A stretch of 64,000 nucleotides of DNA from positions 1-64,000 of the forward strand of contig BCKC01000015.1 in the NCBI GenBank assembly GCA_001600455.1. Direction: 5' to 3'. Under the pieces are notes generated by a model. That model saw only the letters and a list, made by a program, of their open reading frames with translations. It was not told where the DNA came from and searched no databases. Each line of letters begins with the position of its first letter. The stretch's first letter is position 1. This document shows positions 36,101-46,981 of this stretch, piece by piece. The position numbers and the translations under genes are program-made. This DNA comes from Endocalyx cinctus (taxonomy: Eukaryota > Ascomycota > Sordariomycetes > Amphisphaeriales > Apiosporaceae).

Positions 36101-37444
36101 TTACGAATCCCAAATAGGGCCAAACGCCGGCACACCAAGAGCTTCTAAGTCCAGCACTAAGTCAATCGTGAGCTTAGGATTGGAGATAACAATCACGACT
36201 TCACTTCCCGTCCGCTTATATAAGTCCATGACCATGGGTAAGGTATTCGGCCTACCCATAGTCGTCGTATTGTGAATGTGGGCCTGCTTGCCAAGACCCA
36301 AAACGATGGAGCCCACTTCGGGCCCGTACGTCTCCAAGGGGTCTCTCGTCGACCAGAACAGGTTGATGTGCGTCTGTTGCGCCAAAATGACGGGTAAGCA
36401 AGGCGCTATGCCGGATCCCGTGGCGACCAGAAGGATGCTGTTGAACATAGGGGCGATGCGCAGGACACCGCACGTCGGCGTTCTGCGCGCCCAGATGTCG
36501 CGAGGGGGGTCGTTGATGAGCTTCTTGGTCCAGTCGCCGGCGTTGGAAATGATGACGGAGAAACCGGCTTCGCTGGGGTTATTGACGGTCGCGAAGGCGT
36601 GCCACTCGAGCAAGGGGCGGGTCGAGAGCCGGATCGTGGTGCCCGGTTGGGGTTTGGCGTAGCCGAAGTAGATTCGCAGCGCGTGGGAAGAGAGCCTCTC
36701 CGAGTGGATGGCGATCTTGCGGCAGTTGGTCCAGGTCGAGATGACGCTGGCGGTCGAGATGAAGATGAGCCACAGGTTGGCGCTGCTGAAAATGGCCGCG
36801 CCCAGGGATTGGTCCGAGGTGTTGTTTATCGCGACGTCGAGAATAATCATGACCCAGAGTAAAGCGAGGGCGGACCAACCGCAGAATCGGTGGACGACTT
36901 CGAACGCGTTATGGATCTTGGCGCGGATCGAGGGAAACGCCATGATGACCATGGCGATGAGCAGGAAATCCAGCATGTACAGGACCACGATGTGAGTCCA
37001 TCGGAGCGCATCCGGGTTCGTAACGAAACCGAAAGTCCAGGATTTTTCGATCGACAGAAGAATAAACCAAAACGTTCCTGCTACGCCGCAGCCACTATGC
37101 AGTCCTCCTAGGTGGTAAATTTTCCCCGCTCTCCGTCGTAGCCAAAGAGGGCTCGTCCTGGGAAAGGCGGTGAAAACGTAGTAAAGGCCGTTGACGATAT
37201 GTTCTTCGCGGATGACGATCGAGACGGCGAGGTTGATAGATGTCGCGAGGCCGCATGCGGATTGGTTGGGACTGCCGCGAACGGCCCAGTCCCAGAGGAA
37301 AGAAACAACACCGGTAAGGTTGATAAGAAAAACGAGTGTGAATATGATCCGGTACTCTGAAGAGATGAACCTTAGGAATTGAGTGAGCGACAGGCCGTTG
37401 GAAGCGGGCCGTACAATTGCCTTCTTCTCATCTGAGACGGACAT
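36101..37444 (-). CDS. TmpA-like integral membrane flavoprotein (ferric-reductase-like NAD(P)H domain)
   Basis: Intronless, 447 residues. The N-terminal half has about six hydrophobic helices (33-52, 64-79, 118-132, 148-170, 187-203, 222-237). Paired histidines H111/H116 (YHLGGLHSG) and H178/H185 (HNAFEVVHRFCGW) are placed as in heme-binding ferric-reductase-like membrane domains. The C-terminal half has a flavin-binding-like WHAFATV segment near 281-287 (in place of the usual HPF) and a nucleotide-binding GSGIAPCLP at 343-351, as in ferredoxin-NADP reductase folds. The arrangement matches the fungal family of Aspergillus nidulans TmpA, a membrane flavoprotein affecting conidiation signalling; the substrate is unknown. 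It is 1.26 kb upstream of the UbiA-type gene on the same strand, so co-regulation is possible but not shown. Confidence 0.82.
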   Translation of the reverse strand: MSVSDEKKAIVRPASNGLSLTQFLRFISSEYRIIFTLVFLINLTGVVSFLWDWAVRGSPNQSACGLATSINLAVSIVIREEHIVNGLYYVFTAFPRTSPLWLRRRAGKIYHLGGLHSGCGVAGTFWFILLSIEKSWTFGFVTNPDALRWTHIVVLYMLDFLLIAMVIMAFPSIRAKIHNAFEVVHRFCGWSALALLWVMIILDVAINNTSDQSLGAAIFSSANLWLIFISTASVISTWTNCRKIAIHSERLSSHALRIYFGYAKPQPGTTIRLSTRPLLEWHAFATVNNPSEAGFSVIISNAGDWTKKLINDPPRDIWARRTPTCGVLRIAPMFNSILLVATGSGIAPCLPVILAQQTHINLFWSTRDPLETYGPEVGSIVLGLGKQAHIHNTTTMGRPNTLPMVMDLYKRTGSEVVIVISNPKLTIDLVLDLEALGVPAFGPIWDS

Positions 37445-40400
37445 GGTGTGGATATGTGTGAACGCTCTTTTGGATAGAATGAATGAGTGTGGTAGAGATC
37501 ACATCAGCTAACGCTTTTGAGAATGATACTAATAGTATCAGACACTTTGTTGAAAGCTGATATGCCAGAATTCTTTTGGACGGGGAAGTTTTTCGCGAAT
37601 GCGATTGATATATGATTCAAATTGGCATTTCTCAAGTTGCCGATGCTCCGTTTGGCCGAGTGGGTGGTACGACAGGATTCGATATGGTCTGAATAATAGT
37701 GTGCGCGGAATGCTCCACGTGTAGCAATATTCCACTGAATAAAAAAATCCCAGTCGTATGGTGATTGGGTACGATTATCGCGTTATCACCCAAAAATATC
37801 CTCGCGAGATCAACTATCAGTTCGGGAGACGGCTATAAGCAGGCTCATCAGCCGAGAAATTATTTCAAACTATGCTTGAGGGTTTCTAATTCATGCCCCT
37901 TTGTTCTCGCCTATCGAACGTTCTGCATGCTCAATGTAGAAAATTTTGATCAATCGTATCATCTAAGGCGGAGATCTAATACAGATCAACATATTTCGAG
38001 ATTCATGCCTGGACTGACCGTGAACTACACTATCTTGTTTCCATTACCGATCCTCGGGGCTCTAGTATTACAAACTGACAGGCCCCCTTGAAAGGGAGGG
38101 GGAAAACTCTCCTGACACTAGAAGTTATTTCTCGCAGAGTGAAGTGGGGGTCTGAAAACTCAAACACCCTCGACGTACATGAACTACGAATACAAATTCC
38201 ATACTAGAGCGGATCCCTAAGCGGAAAGATAGAAAGGAGAGCATGATACTACGGCGATTTTCCGCCTCTTGAGAGCGGAATTCTAACCCACGAAAAAAAA
38301 AAAAAAAAACAAAAAACAGAACCTAATTGTAAAAGAGGGGAAGTTGTCGAGATGAACCACGTAACCGGGCTGGGCTTACAAGGCATCTCACAAATTTGAC
38401 AATAGGAACAGACAGTGCAAGCCGCAACGGTGACGGCGACAGCGACGGCGACAGGCCTTAGAAGATAGACGATGTAACTTAAATAGCAGGGAGCATACAG
38501 TGGATTGTTCCTAACGAATGATATAAAATAGATCGACATATGGAGTGGAGAGGTTATATGCCGAGCCAGCTTGTATACCAGAAGGGTTAAACAGTGGAAC
38601 TTGAGTTCTTGATCGCTACAGCTTTCCCACACGCCTAGATTCCCCGTTGGTCCTTGCATTATCTTTTCGTATGAGATTTTCGCGTTGCGGAAAGGATAAG
38701 GAGGAAAAACCAGGATTATGTGAAGTACGCTACTGTGTACATTGAGAACACCGCCATTTTTGTGGGAAATTTGAACAGACGTTACGAACTGGGGTGGCTT
38801 GGCTTATTCTACCTCCGAATCTAGACATGTAGGGGTTACCAATTCAAAAATGACAGCATAACTTCACTGACACCGTACGTATATACGAGGCCGTAGGATC
38901 AGCATGTTTACGTATTCTTCATTTCCAGCTAGAGATGAGTATGTTACGTCTCATTTTGTCACCAGCTCATGCCAGAAGCCATCATGAGGGACTACTATGT
39001 ACGTACGGATAGTAGATCGTTCGATGATAAAAGTGAGAAGATGATTGAAATTGAGCGCTAGATGTTGTTTATGCGCTCACTTTATGAACATACGTGCACC
39101 ACAATGCTGCAGGTCTTATCTACTATTAATTGAGGATTGGTTAGCCATACAACAAACTGGACCCACGGTGGATAACATTAGAAGACCCGTTATAGCCTTG
39201 GCACAGACTATATTGGTATAGCTCGCAGCGTGGTGGTGGAGGAGGAGGGTAGAAGAGGAGAAATAAGAACGAGGTACGAAAGCGAGCCGGTGGGTTGAGC
39301 TTACATAGTAAGAATATACTGGTTAAAATAGAGGAACTGAGTTGATGCCTCGTAGTTTCTGAGTTATACTACAGCCACGCACTTATGAAATCATCTAGCC
39401 ACAGATATATGTTGTTCTGTTACGTATGAAAATATATATCATACCCTTGACCTAATTATCTATATGTACTCATAGTCGGATGTCTAGCTATATACGGCGA
39501 TTTGGATTTTCGTATCAAAATGAAATGGATACAATAGCTCCATCTCACCTATATCTCTGTATGTGGATTTAGCCATGAAGAATTTGCCTACACGTAGAAT
39601 TATTATACCGAAAAACCAGTATCTCATCTGGTTTACACATTAAAAGAATGTCGAGAATTAAGATCGTCAGTTTCATATACGATCTTTCTAAATTATTCAA
39701 GGAAAAAATCCTGATAGACAAGAAATGAAGGGTTGGATGGGAAGGCTTTTTTCTCTTCTTCTTTTATTCAATAAACTGCTAAGCTGTATTACGTATACAA
39801 AATGTCGTTGTGAAATTATCTAATCCAGACTGAGCAGATTACCCACTTAAACATTATGTCTAATTAACCGGGAACACCCCAGCTACAAGGGGTTGACGCG
39901 ACGGGTTTCAAGAGGATGGGACTAGACAGGGTATAAGATAGTAGGATACTTGTATAAAATGGCGAATAGGGGAAGAATGAATATACATTTGGTATAGTGA
40001 AGTTCAATATTATGATACTAGCTTATCCGGGGTAAGTTCATTTGGTAGTTGGTTTAAAGGATTCGGATAACCCCGTCCTATCCAGTCAGGATACCAAGGA
40101 TACGGCAGGTTAAGAAAAGAACTAGAACCAGGTTCAGGGTTGGTTGATCACCGGTATTTGATAAAACTATAATATATTACTGGTAAGGGTCAAAACGGTT
40201 CGATACGGCACTGTAACCAGTGACGGGATTTCTTTGGTACGCTACGATATAAAACAGGCGGAAAAAGTATTGCTGCAAGTATTACGCTGAAGCATGATGC
40301 AATACAGTAAATTGCTATAGATGGAAGATTTCATGGGTATAACGTCGTAATAATATAAACAGTTTTAATAACTGAGGTAATTGCTGTTAAAAGTCTATGT

Positions 40401-40630
40401 ATGACAAGAAAGTAAATGAAGGAAATTAAATATACAATTGCGAAAGGGGATAAACATTAAAACCCATACCGAAAATGTTTCCTTATGCCTATTGAATCCT
40501 TGAAACCGACGATAATAGAACAACAAAAGGGAATCTTAAGTCTTTTTTAAACATACCAAATACAAATGAACTCCACTTTTTACAGCCTTTTTTTCAACTA
40601 AAGAAAAAATACACGGTAAACAAGTCGTTA
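37445..40630. other. AT-rich gene-poor block
   Basis: About 3.2 kb without a supported gene. The 136-codon minus-strand frame at 38249-38659 includes a run of Phe from a poly-A tract and an Ala-Val run from an ACGGCG-type repeat near 38430-38455; its composition is unlike a real protein. A 17-base A run lies near 38294. Confidence 0.45.
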
Positions 40631-42353
40631 TTACGCAGGGCCGGTAGCCTTCGCGCTGTAGCTGGTGGTAGTGATGGACGCCTCTTCTTTGGCAATGAGT
40701 GACCGATCATCCAGTTCATAGAATCCCTGCTCCTTATTGGCAGCCCGGTCCCGACGGCTCCCACCCCAGCTGGCGCTCTGATTGGTGTAACCAGTGCCCT
40801 GCTTTGTGGTACCCGTAAATTTGCTGCCAATCGTCTTCATCGCGTTGGGCCACACAGCCTTGAACAGATGGCGAATGGCTGGTAAACTGGCGCACACCAT
40901 GCCAAGTTCAGTTTCCCAAATAGACCAAATGGTAACTTCAACGTAATCCCCTGAGATTATGATAATTAGCTCCGAAAATTCATGGCTCGCGGCGTCAGAA
41001 TGATCTACTTACAAGTTGGGTTAGACGTTATGCCGAGACTGACGAGGAATGGTAGACGAATGATACTGAAGACAGTGACGCTATACACAGATTAGTTTCC
41101 GTATTTTGATCGAGATAATAATCTGTTGAACTCACATTATACCAAGACTAAACATAACGAAAAGCTGAACTCGCTGTCTAGGCTTGACCTGTAACTTGTA
41201 CAACTCTCGTAAGGGCAGTATCAGGATGACAAGATCACAGAAGATGTTGATAGCACCGAAAGCGTAAGTCTGCGTATTCAGATCGTTACAGTGACCCTCG
41301 TGCTCACCATCCCAACTTGTCCATTCGTAGCTAGCCGGTAAGCACTGGAGCGCGGTAGTGGCCAGCGTAGCGACACCGCTGAGACCGATAAAGATTCCCA
41401 AAGCCATGGTCATCCTTCTGAATCCCTGCGAGGGGAAGATAGACAGTAAAAAGCATAAGATCGAGATTTTGATGGTATAAAGGTGAACGCTGTACATAAT
41501 CTGATCGATCCAGAAGTACCGCAGCAACTTGTAGAGATTGGCGAATGGTACAACGTCCCAAATGTTCTTGCCGAAGCCGAGATCAGCGACTATTTTCATT
41601 CATTATTAGTATTTCATTCAACTAAACAGATAAAAATTTCGTGGATAACTTACTTGTTACGTGAATGTACAAATATGGAACCGTAGCCACCTACCAACGT
41701 GAATCAGTACAGGGAGTTTTTTTTTTTTTTTTTTTTTTTCAGTGATAGGACAAATAGAGCTTACCGCTGCAACCATAATGAAATAATCATCAAGTGCCAA
41801 CTTTCCAACAATGCGGAGCTTGGAATAAATCCGGAGTAAAACACATATCTCGGCCAAGACACAGGCTACAATGGCGTGAACCTTGAATCTGGTTTGCTGG
41901 CTCTCAACTGGTACACCGCAACCGAGATATTGAAGTCTCGTTAAAGCTGTTCGAGGAAAATAATTATATTAGTATTTGACGAACGTGCTTTCTTATTTCT
42001 TTGCGTCACTCGGGGAGTGACTTACTCAAAACCTCTTTCGTCGTGCAGTTTGCCAGTGCACAAACACCGACCAACGACGAAAACGTTGTGTCCGTGCAAA
42101 TACATGTCGTATTCGAAACAGTGCAAGTTGTCTGGGGAAGTGCGTCTTCCAGGCAAGCTAACTACCATGAAGATTAGCATTTTCGAATACAGTCACGACT
42201 GTCTGTAACCACGGGGGCGTGTGCGGCTGAGTACGATTCTGAAGGTCATATACTTACACCACAAGTGGGCAGCTCAGAAAGGATTTCAGAGAAACTAGTC
42301 GCCTGTACTACAGCAGCTAAGCACCCAAGCAGGGCGACAATAAAGAAACGCAT
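40631..42353 (-). CDS. CFEM-rhodopsin (Pth11-like) seven-transmembrane receptor
   Basis: Predicted 430-residue surface receptor of the Pth11-like class, candidates for sensing hosts, surfaces or nutrients. Seven exons from the 5' end: 42353-42258, 42161-42026, 41946-41765, 41690-41654, 41589-41136, 41080-41013 and 40950-40631. All introns are short with GTAAGT, GTAAGC or GTGAGT donors, and the frame is maintained. After a signal peptide (1-18) comes a CFEM domain with Cys at 31, 35, 45, 52, 54, 66 and 71; an eighth is probably the Cys of YLGCGVP. Then follows the rhodopsin-like membrane region, including LDDYFIM, a helix with IMYSVHLYTIKISILCF, a Cys-containing extracellular loop before NDLNTQ, and the family signature ETELGMVCASLPAIR before the cytoplasmic tail. 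Intron 3 holds a 23-base homopolymer. Exon 4 is only 37 nt. Confidence 0.88.
41717..41739. repeat. poly-T tract (23 bases) inside an intron
   Basis: T run on the plus strand (A on the coding strand) within intron 3 of the receptor gene, just after the acceptor region in genomic terms. It is the longest homopolymer lying in a gene here; length error is likely in the assembly. Confidence 0.85.
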
Positions 42354-43842
42354 GGTACCGGTAGGTTGGTTTTGGCTGTAACAAACGAGAGGTCGGCAAC
42401 GGACTTTTCAGTAAACCAGCGGGACTGCCCAGTTTCAGGTACTGCAACGTGAAGGAAAGGAAGGAGGATGGAAAACCTTAAAATCTGATCGCGGACAACG
42501 TGGTTTTTGGATCAACTTATCATTCTATATCACTACGAAAAAAAAAAGACTATACCCCCGGGAGAACCCCTCCTTTCCCCCTTTTCCGGCCACATGCCGA
42601 AAAGAAAGTATCATCTCTTCTAGTGTAGAGAAGATAATACATAGTGCAATAATAAAGACCCTCATACTCATTTACGTCGGACGGGGAATACACGAAAGTC
42701 CCGATCCTCAAGATCCTCCCCCTCCAGAGGCTATGAGTATGATGGGGAAAGTACCCAAAAGGCCAAAGGATCGGCACATGATTTGCATTGGCATAAATAT
42801 TACATAGAGAAAGAACTCCGTTTTGGATGATTATGTATGGGGCAACGTAGACACCACGTACAGAATGGGGAATCGTGAAACCTCGACCTAAAGGGGAAAA
42901 AAAAAATTTCCCTTCTCGTCGTATACCTTGTTACTATTCATTCACTGTGGGTGAATCGAGAAGAGGGGGGGGGATGTACGTATGAGTAGGTCAAATGAAA
43001 GATAGCTTGGGTATTCGTACTAGCCTTTCCGACTACGCTCAGTACATACATAGTAGGTCGGGGATGGAGGAAACTGGCGGTAGTGGAGCGGTGAATAGTT
43101 CCCGGTGAGCTCAGCGGAACCAGGGATGATCCAGTGACCAGGAACACAACTTTATAGCGTCTCCACTCTATTACAGTTAAGATAAATTTGCAATGTCGAA
43201 TCCTAGCTAGCACACATGCATATGAAAAAAATGTTCCTTCGTTGGGATATAGTATAATTCTTGTTATAGGGTCTTTAAGCATGGGAAAGGGTTCGTAATG
43301 ACTAGGATTGTAATATTAATACAGTATGAAACACACAAAGAGACAGCCATAATAGTCCTGTTAAGGAGAAGGAAGAGAAAGAAGAAAAAGAAAGAGAAAA
43401 AGAAAAAGAAAATTATCTGACCCACATATAGATTCAACGCCATGTTCCTATTAGGGTAACAATCATTACATCCGAAGATTGACAGTTGAAAAGTACGTGT
43501 ACTGGGTACTATAATAACACACCATAAGTATATATATAATAGAGAACTGCGCGGATGCTGCCGCAGAGGGCCAGTTAAGAAATTAAACGGTTCACTACTC
43601 GTAAATAATATAGTCAAATAATCATTGACAGACACCCTATTACTTATCAGACGAAATCTATATTTATTTCTACCCCAACGAATTAACTAACATATTATGG
43701 TTAAAATAGCCTCATGTCGCCAAACACACTGAGTAGAACATATGATAAGAAAGTAACGAGTGGAAAACTCGACGCGCGTAACTTGATTCGGTACTAAAAA
43801 TGGCTAGTGCAGAGAAAAAAGAAAAAAAGAAATACATTTGAC

Positions 43843-43886
43843 ATGTTCGTTATGTAGGCTAGGTATGTTCGTTATGTAGGCTAGGT
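43843..43886. repeat. perfect 22-bp tandem duplication
   Basis: Two identical adjacent 22-base units (43843-43864 and 43865-43886), each starting ATGTTCG and ending CTAGGT. A recent slippage or duplication event in noncoding DNA. Confidence 0.9.
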
Positions 43887-45221
43887 ATGTACGTATTGAA
43901 CCAGCGGGCTGGATCAAGCAGTGTACTATGTAACGCTGATGAACAAGGGGGTGTTTTCGTACCTGCGTAATCTCGCGCACAGACTCTGCTGGCAGTTTTA
44001 TTATACACCGTTAGTTATCCCTTTCTATAGTGTAATGTCACTCTGCTCCCCACAAAGATGCATTCATGATGCAGTATCCAATATTCTGGGTATATACTAT
44101 ATGTATATTATATTAAACTCACTTGACAGCTAAGATGCCTACCTATATATTTGCATAATATAGCAGATTTTAAATTTTATCATCAAGGTCTGAAAATATG
44201 ATCAGCGGAATCCTTGCCGAACATAATAACGAAAGAAACATGAACACTTCGTACAATTGGGATAAGTATACTACCCCACCAGATACTGACCCAATTGCGG
44301 GCGGAACGGATAGAGATGGTACGTTGATCGATCTTCAAGAAAGAAACCTACTCACTCTAATATTATTTCATATATGAATAAGGAGGTTTGCCTATGCCGT
44401 TAGTTGATCATGATGACTATACCACACACTACTCGTACAAATCAGTTAATGATAGTCAGTGATTTAATAATTATCTTAAACCATAGTAGTGCGTATGTAT
44501 ATCCGGCCCGGGTTACCCTGGTTACAACATATCGACGGTTTCTTTATAAGTTAGTAAGCCCACCACCTTTCAAATGCCGCAGTCAGCCCTTGAGCCTTAG
44601 CCACTAGCTACATAGTAAACGGTAGGATACAAGGAAGACCGAGAAACATGGAGAATGCAAGTGTACTAAATTGCAAACTAAATCAATTACTTACACTAAT
44701 ACGTAAATGTAAATTACCTCCGATGAGTTAGCCATCCGAGAGAAAGAGAGAGAAAGAAAGCGTATAATGTATGTGCGTGAGATAGGCAGAGGGAGACAAC
44801 CCGGTATACCGCCTGTTTTTCACTCTGAAGTACCGATGAGTAAAAAGAAATGAAGGAACATACGAATTGAAAAGCAACTTAAGACCAATCAATTGACGGG
44901 TATTATTAAGATAAAATTCGAAAAGTCGGGGCTGGCGATGAAATTATTGGGTTTTGGTAGAGTGATCACCATCAGCGTAACATTTTCCACATTCCGCCAA
45001 GACTAAACCCCTCTTCGGCTAGATTTATGACCTACTTTGTCCTAACTTGTAATAAAATTACGAATAAAAGGAAGAAGAACGAAGCCTGTTCATCTGATGT
45101 ATGCCAACGAAATGTTTATACCCACCTTAATGGTTCAAGGGTTTGATGATTATAATTTACTATTTAGAAGGATTTACGCTTAGGAAAAAGATCGTCGCTG
45201 GCGTCGAAGGCCTTTTCATCG

Positions 45222-45385
45222 TATAAAGGCAAGAAATTTCCTTTGGGCCTCTTTCATGACAAACTACCTCATCCTCATTCGCAGTCACTCGTTTTATTTG
45301 CGATCCTATCCCACATTTTCACACTCTTTTTGTTTTCTTTTTTCCGTTTTTCCAAACTTCTAGAAAAACCCCCCCACATTCTTTT
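45222..45385 (+). promoter_or_regulatory. TATA box and pyrimidine tract of the peroxidase gene
   Basis: TATAAA at 45222-45227 lies 203 bases before the start codon. It is followed by a C/T-rich stretch (about 45290-45385) immediately before the leader. This combination is common in strongly expressed genes of filamentous fungi and agrees with the C-ending codon bias of the coding region. Confidence 0.55.
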
Positions 45386-45429
45386 GCGCCGCCTCTCGCT
45401 TTAAGAGGCTTAATAAAAATAAAATCAAA

Positions 45430-46981
45430 ATGAAGTCTGTTACTTTCATGTCCTTGGCGCTGCTCTCGCAGCAGGCCTTGGCTTTGCCTCACCTCGACCC
45501 TAATGCCCCGATCCCTCTCGACGCCTTCAAGTTGCGTCGCAGCCCGGGCGGCTCAGACCCTCACTTCGGCATCAGCCCCGAGACCATCAGGAGCTACGTT
45601 TCCCAGATGCCCCCCTCTGTCCAGAAGCGAGTAACTACCTTCGATGCTGAGTCGCAGCTCGTCGATGGTGAGTAGAAGGAATCTTGATGCATGGCGTCCA
45701 TGGTTAGGAGGAACTCGTCATCTAACCTTTCTTTTCCTTTAGTTACTGGTGACCATGTCTTCATGGAGCCCGACTTCGACGCTGGTGAGGTTCGTGGTCT
45801 CTGCCCGGGTCTGAACACCTTGGCCAACCACAACTACTTGCCTCGCAACGGTGTCGCTACCGTAAGTTCATTCATAATGAGACAATGACTTGGGTTTTTG
45901 GATATACTAACATATCTTACAGTGGACCCAATACGTCGAGGCTGTCGGTGAGGTTTGGGGTATGTCCGCTGACCTTGCTGGTCTCCTCACCACTTTGGGT
46001 GTTGTTATTGGCGGTAACTTGATCTCCGTCTCGCAGGGTGGTTGGTCCAAGCATATGACCAGCACCCTCGGTGGCCTGCTCGGCACTCCCCGTGGTCTTG
46101 ACGGCTGCCACCCTCTCTTCGAGGTCGACGGTAGCCCTACCCGTGGTGATTTGTACGATCCCATCGGTAACAACAACGACATGAACATGACCTACTTCAT
46201 GGAGCTGTACGACCTGCAGAAGGATGCCGAGGACCCGAACTACAGCATCGAGGTTCTCTTCGAGCACAACAAGAACCGATGGTACCAGACCATCGGCTTC
46301 AACCCCTACGCTTACTTCGGTCCCGCCAGCGGATGGCTCGTCCGCGCCAGCCCTTACTCCTTCATCGCCCGTCTCGCCGCCAACCGCTCCGCTGAGTACC
46401 CCGACGAGGGCCGTCTCGACAAGGCTGGTCTCAAGAGCTTCTTCTCCGTCTACGGAGAGGAGGGCAACATGACCTACGTTAAGGGCCAGGAGCGCATTCC
46501 CGAGAACTTCTACCGCCGTCGCTACACCGACTACGGTATCGTCGCTCTCGCTCTCGACATCGTCACGCACAGCCACACTGAGGTTCTCAGGTAAGATTTC
46601 TCTTCTAATCAATTGTGTTTTAACAAATCACTAACGAAAAATAACTATAGCATCGGTGGTAACACCAACGGCGTCAACACCTTCACCGGTATCAACCTCG
46701 CCGATATCAGCGGTGGACTCCTCAACGCGACCAACCTCCTCGAGGGCAGCAACCTGATCTGCTTCGCCCTGAACGTGATCAAGACCGGCTCCCCCAACAT
46801 GCTCTCTTCCCTCTACTCTACCATCAGCAGCGTCACCGACATTCTGTTCGCCGCCCTCGACCCCATCATCGGAACCTTGGACTGCCCCGCTTACGAGGAC
46901 TTGTCGGTCAACGGCACCGACTGGTTCGAGTACAATAAGGCCACCTACCCCGGTTTCAAGAAGGCCGGCGGTGGCTGGTAA
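45430..46981 (+). CDS. secreted heme-thiolate peroxidase (chloroperoxidase/unspecific peroxygenase family)
   Basis: Predicted 451-residue extracellular heme enzyme that uses peroxide for oxidation, halogenation or oxygen insertion. Exons 45430-45667, 45743-45861, 45923-46590 and 46651-46981; donors GTGAGT, GTAAGT and GTAAGA, frame continuous to TAA. Signal peptide about 1-19 (LSQQALA), then a probable propeptide containing LRR near 35-37. The proximal motif GLCPGLNTLANHNYLPRNG gives the axial cysteine C100 followed by Pro, and N108-H109 as in the family. A GNNNDMN segment stands where the metal-binding acid of this family usually lies, and MTYFMELYD may supply the distal acid; the assignment is uncertain. 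Length exceeds short peroxygenases and fits the long group. Codon use strongly favours C and G at third positions, suggesting high expression. No clustered pathway genes are adjacent. Confidence 0.92.

Larger units (their letters stand above)
42354..45429. other. intergenic region between receptor and peroxidase genes
   Basis: About 3.1 kb. Contains a perfect 22-bp tandem duplication at 43843-43886, purine-rich strings near 43365-43410 and 44740-44760, and the peroxidase promoter at the right. A 58-codon frame beginning at 44198 has somewhat protein-like composition but no support. No gene is called. Confidence 0.5.

Noticed and set aside
38249..38659. 136-codon minus-strand frame
   Set aside because: Contains Phe and Ala-Val runs produced by poly-A and ACGGCG repeats; not protein-like.
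44198..44377. 58-codon plus-strand frame with protein-like composition
   Set aside because: Too short, no similarity recognised, and flanked by AT-rich DNA without clear exon partners.
45917..46612. 231-codon minus-strand frame within the peroxidase gene
   Set aside because: Open because C-ending codons on the sense strand avoid antisense stops; Val/Glu/Gly-rich with no domain.
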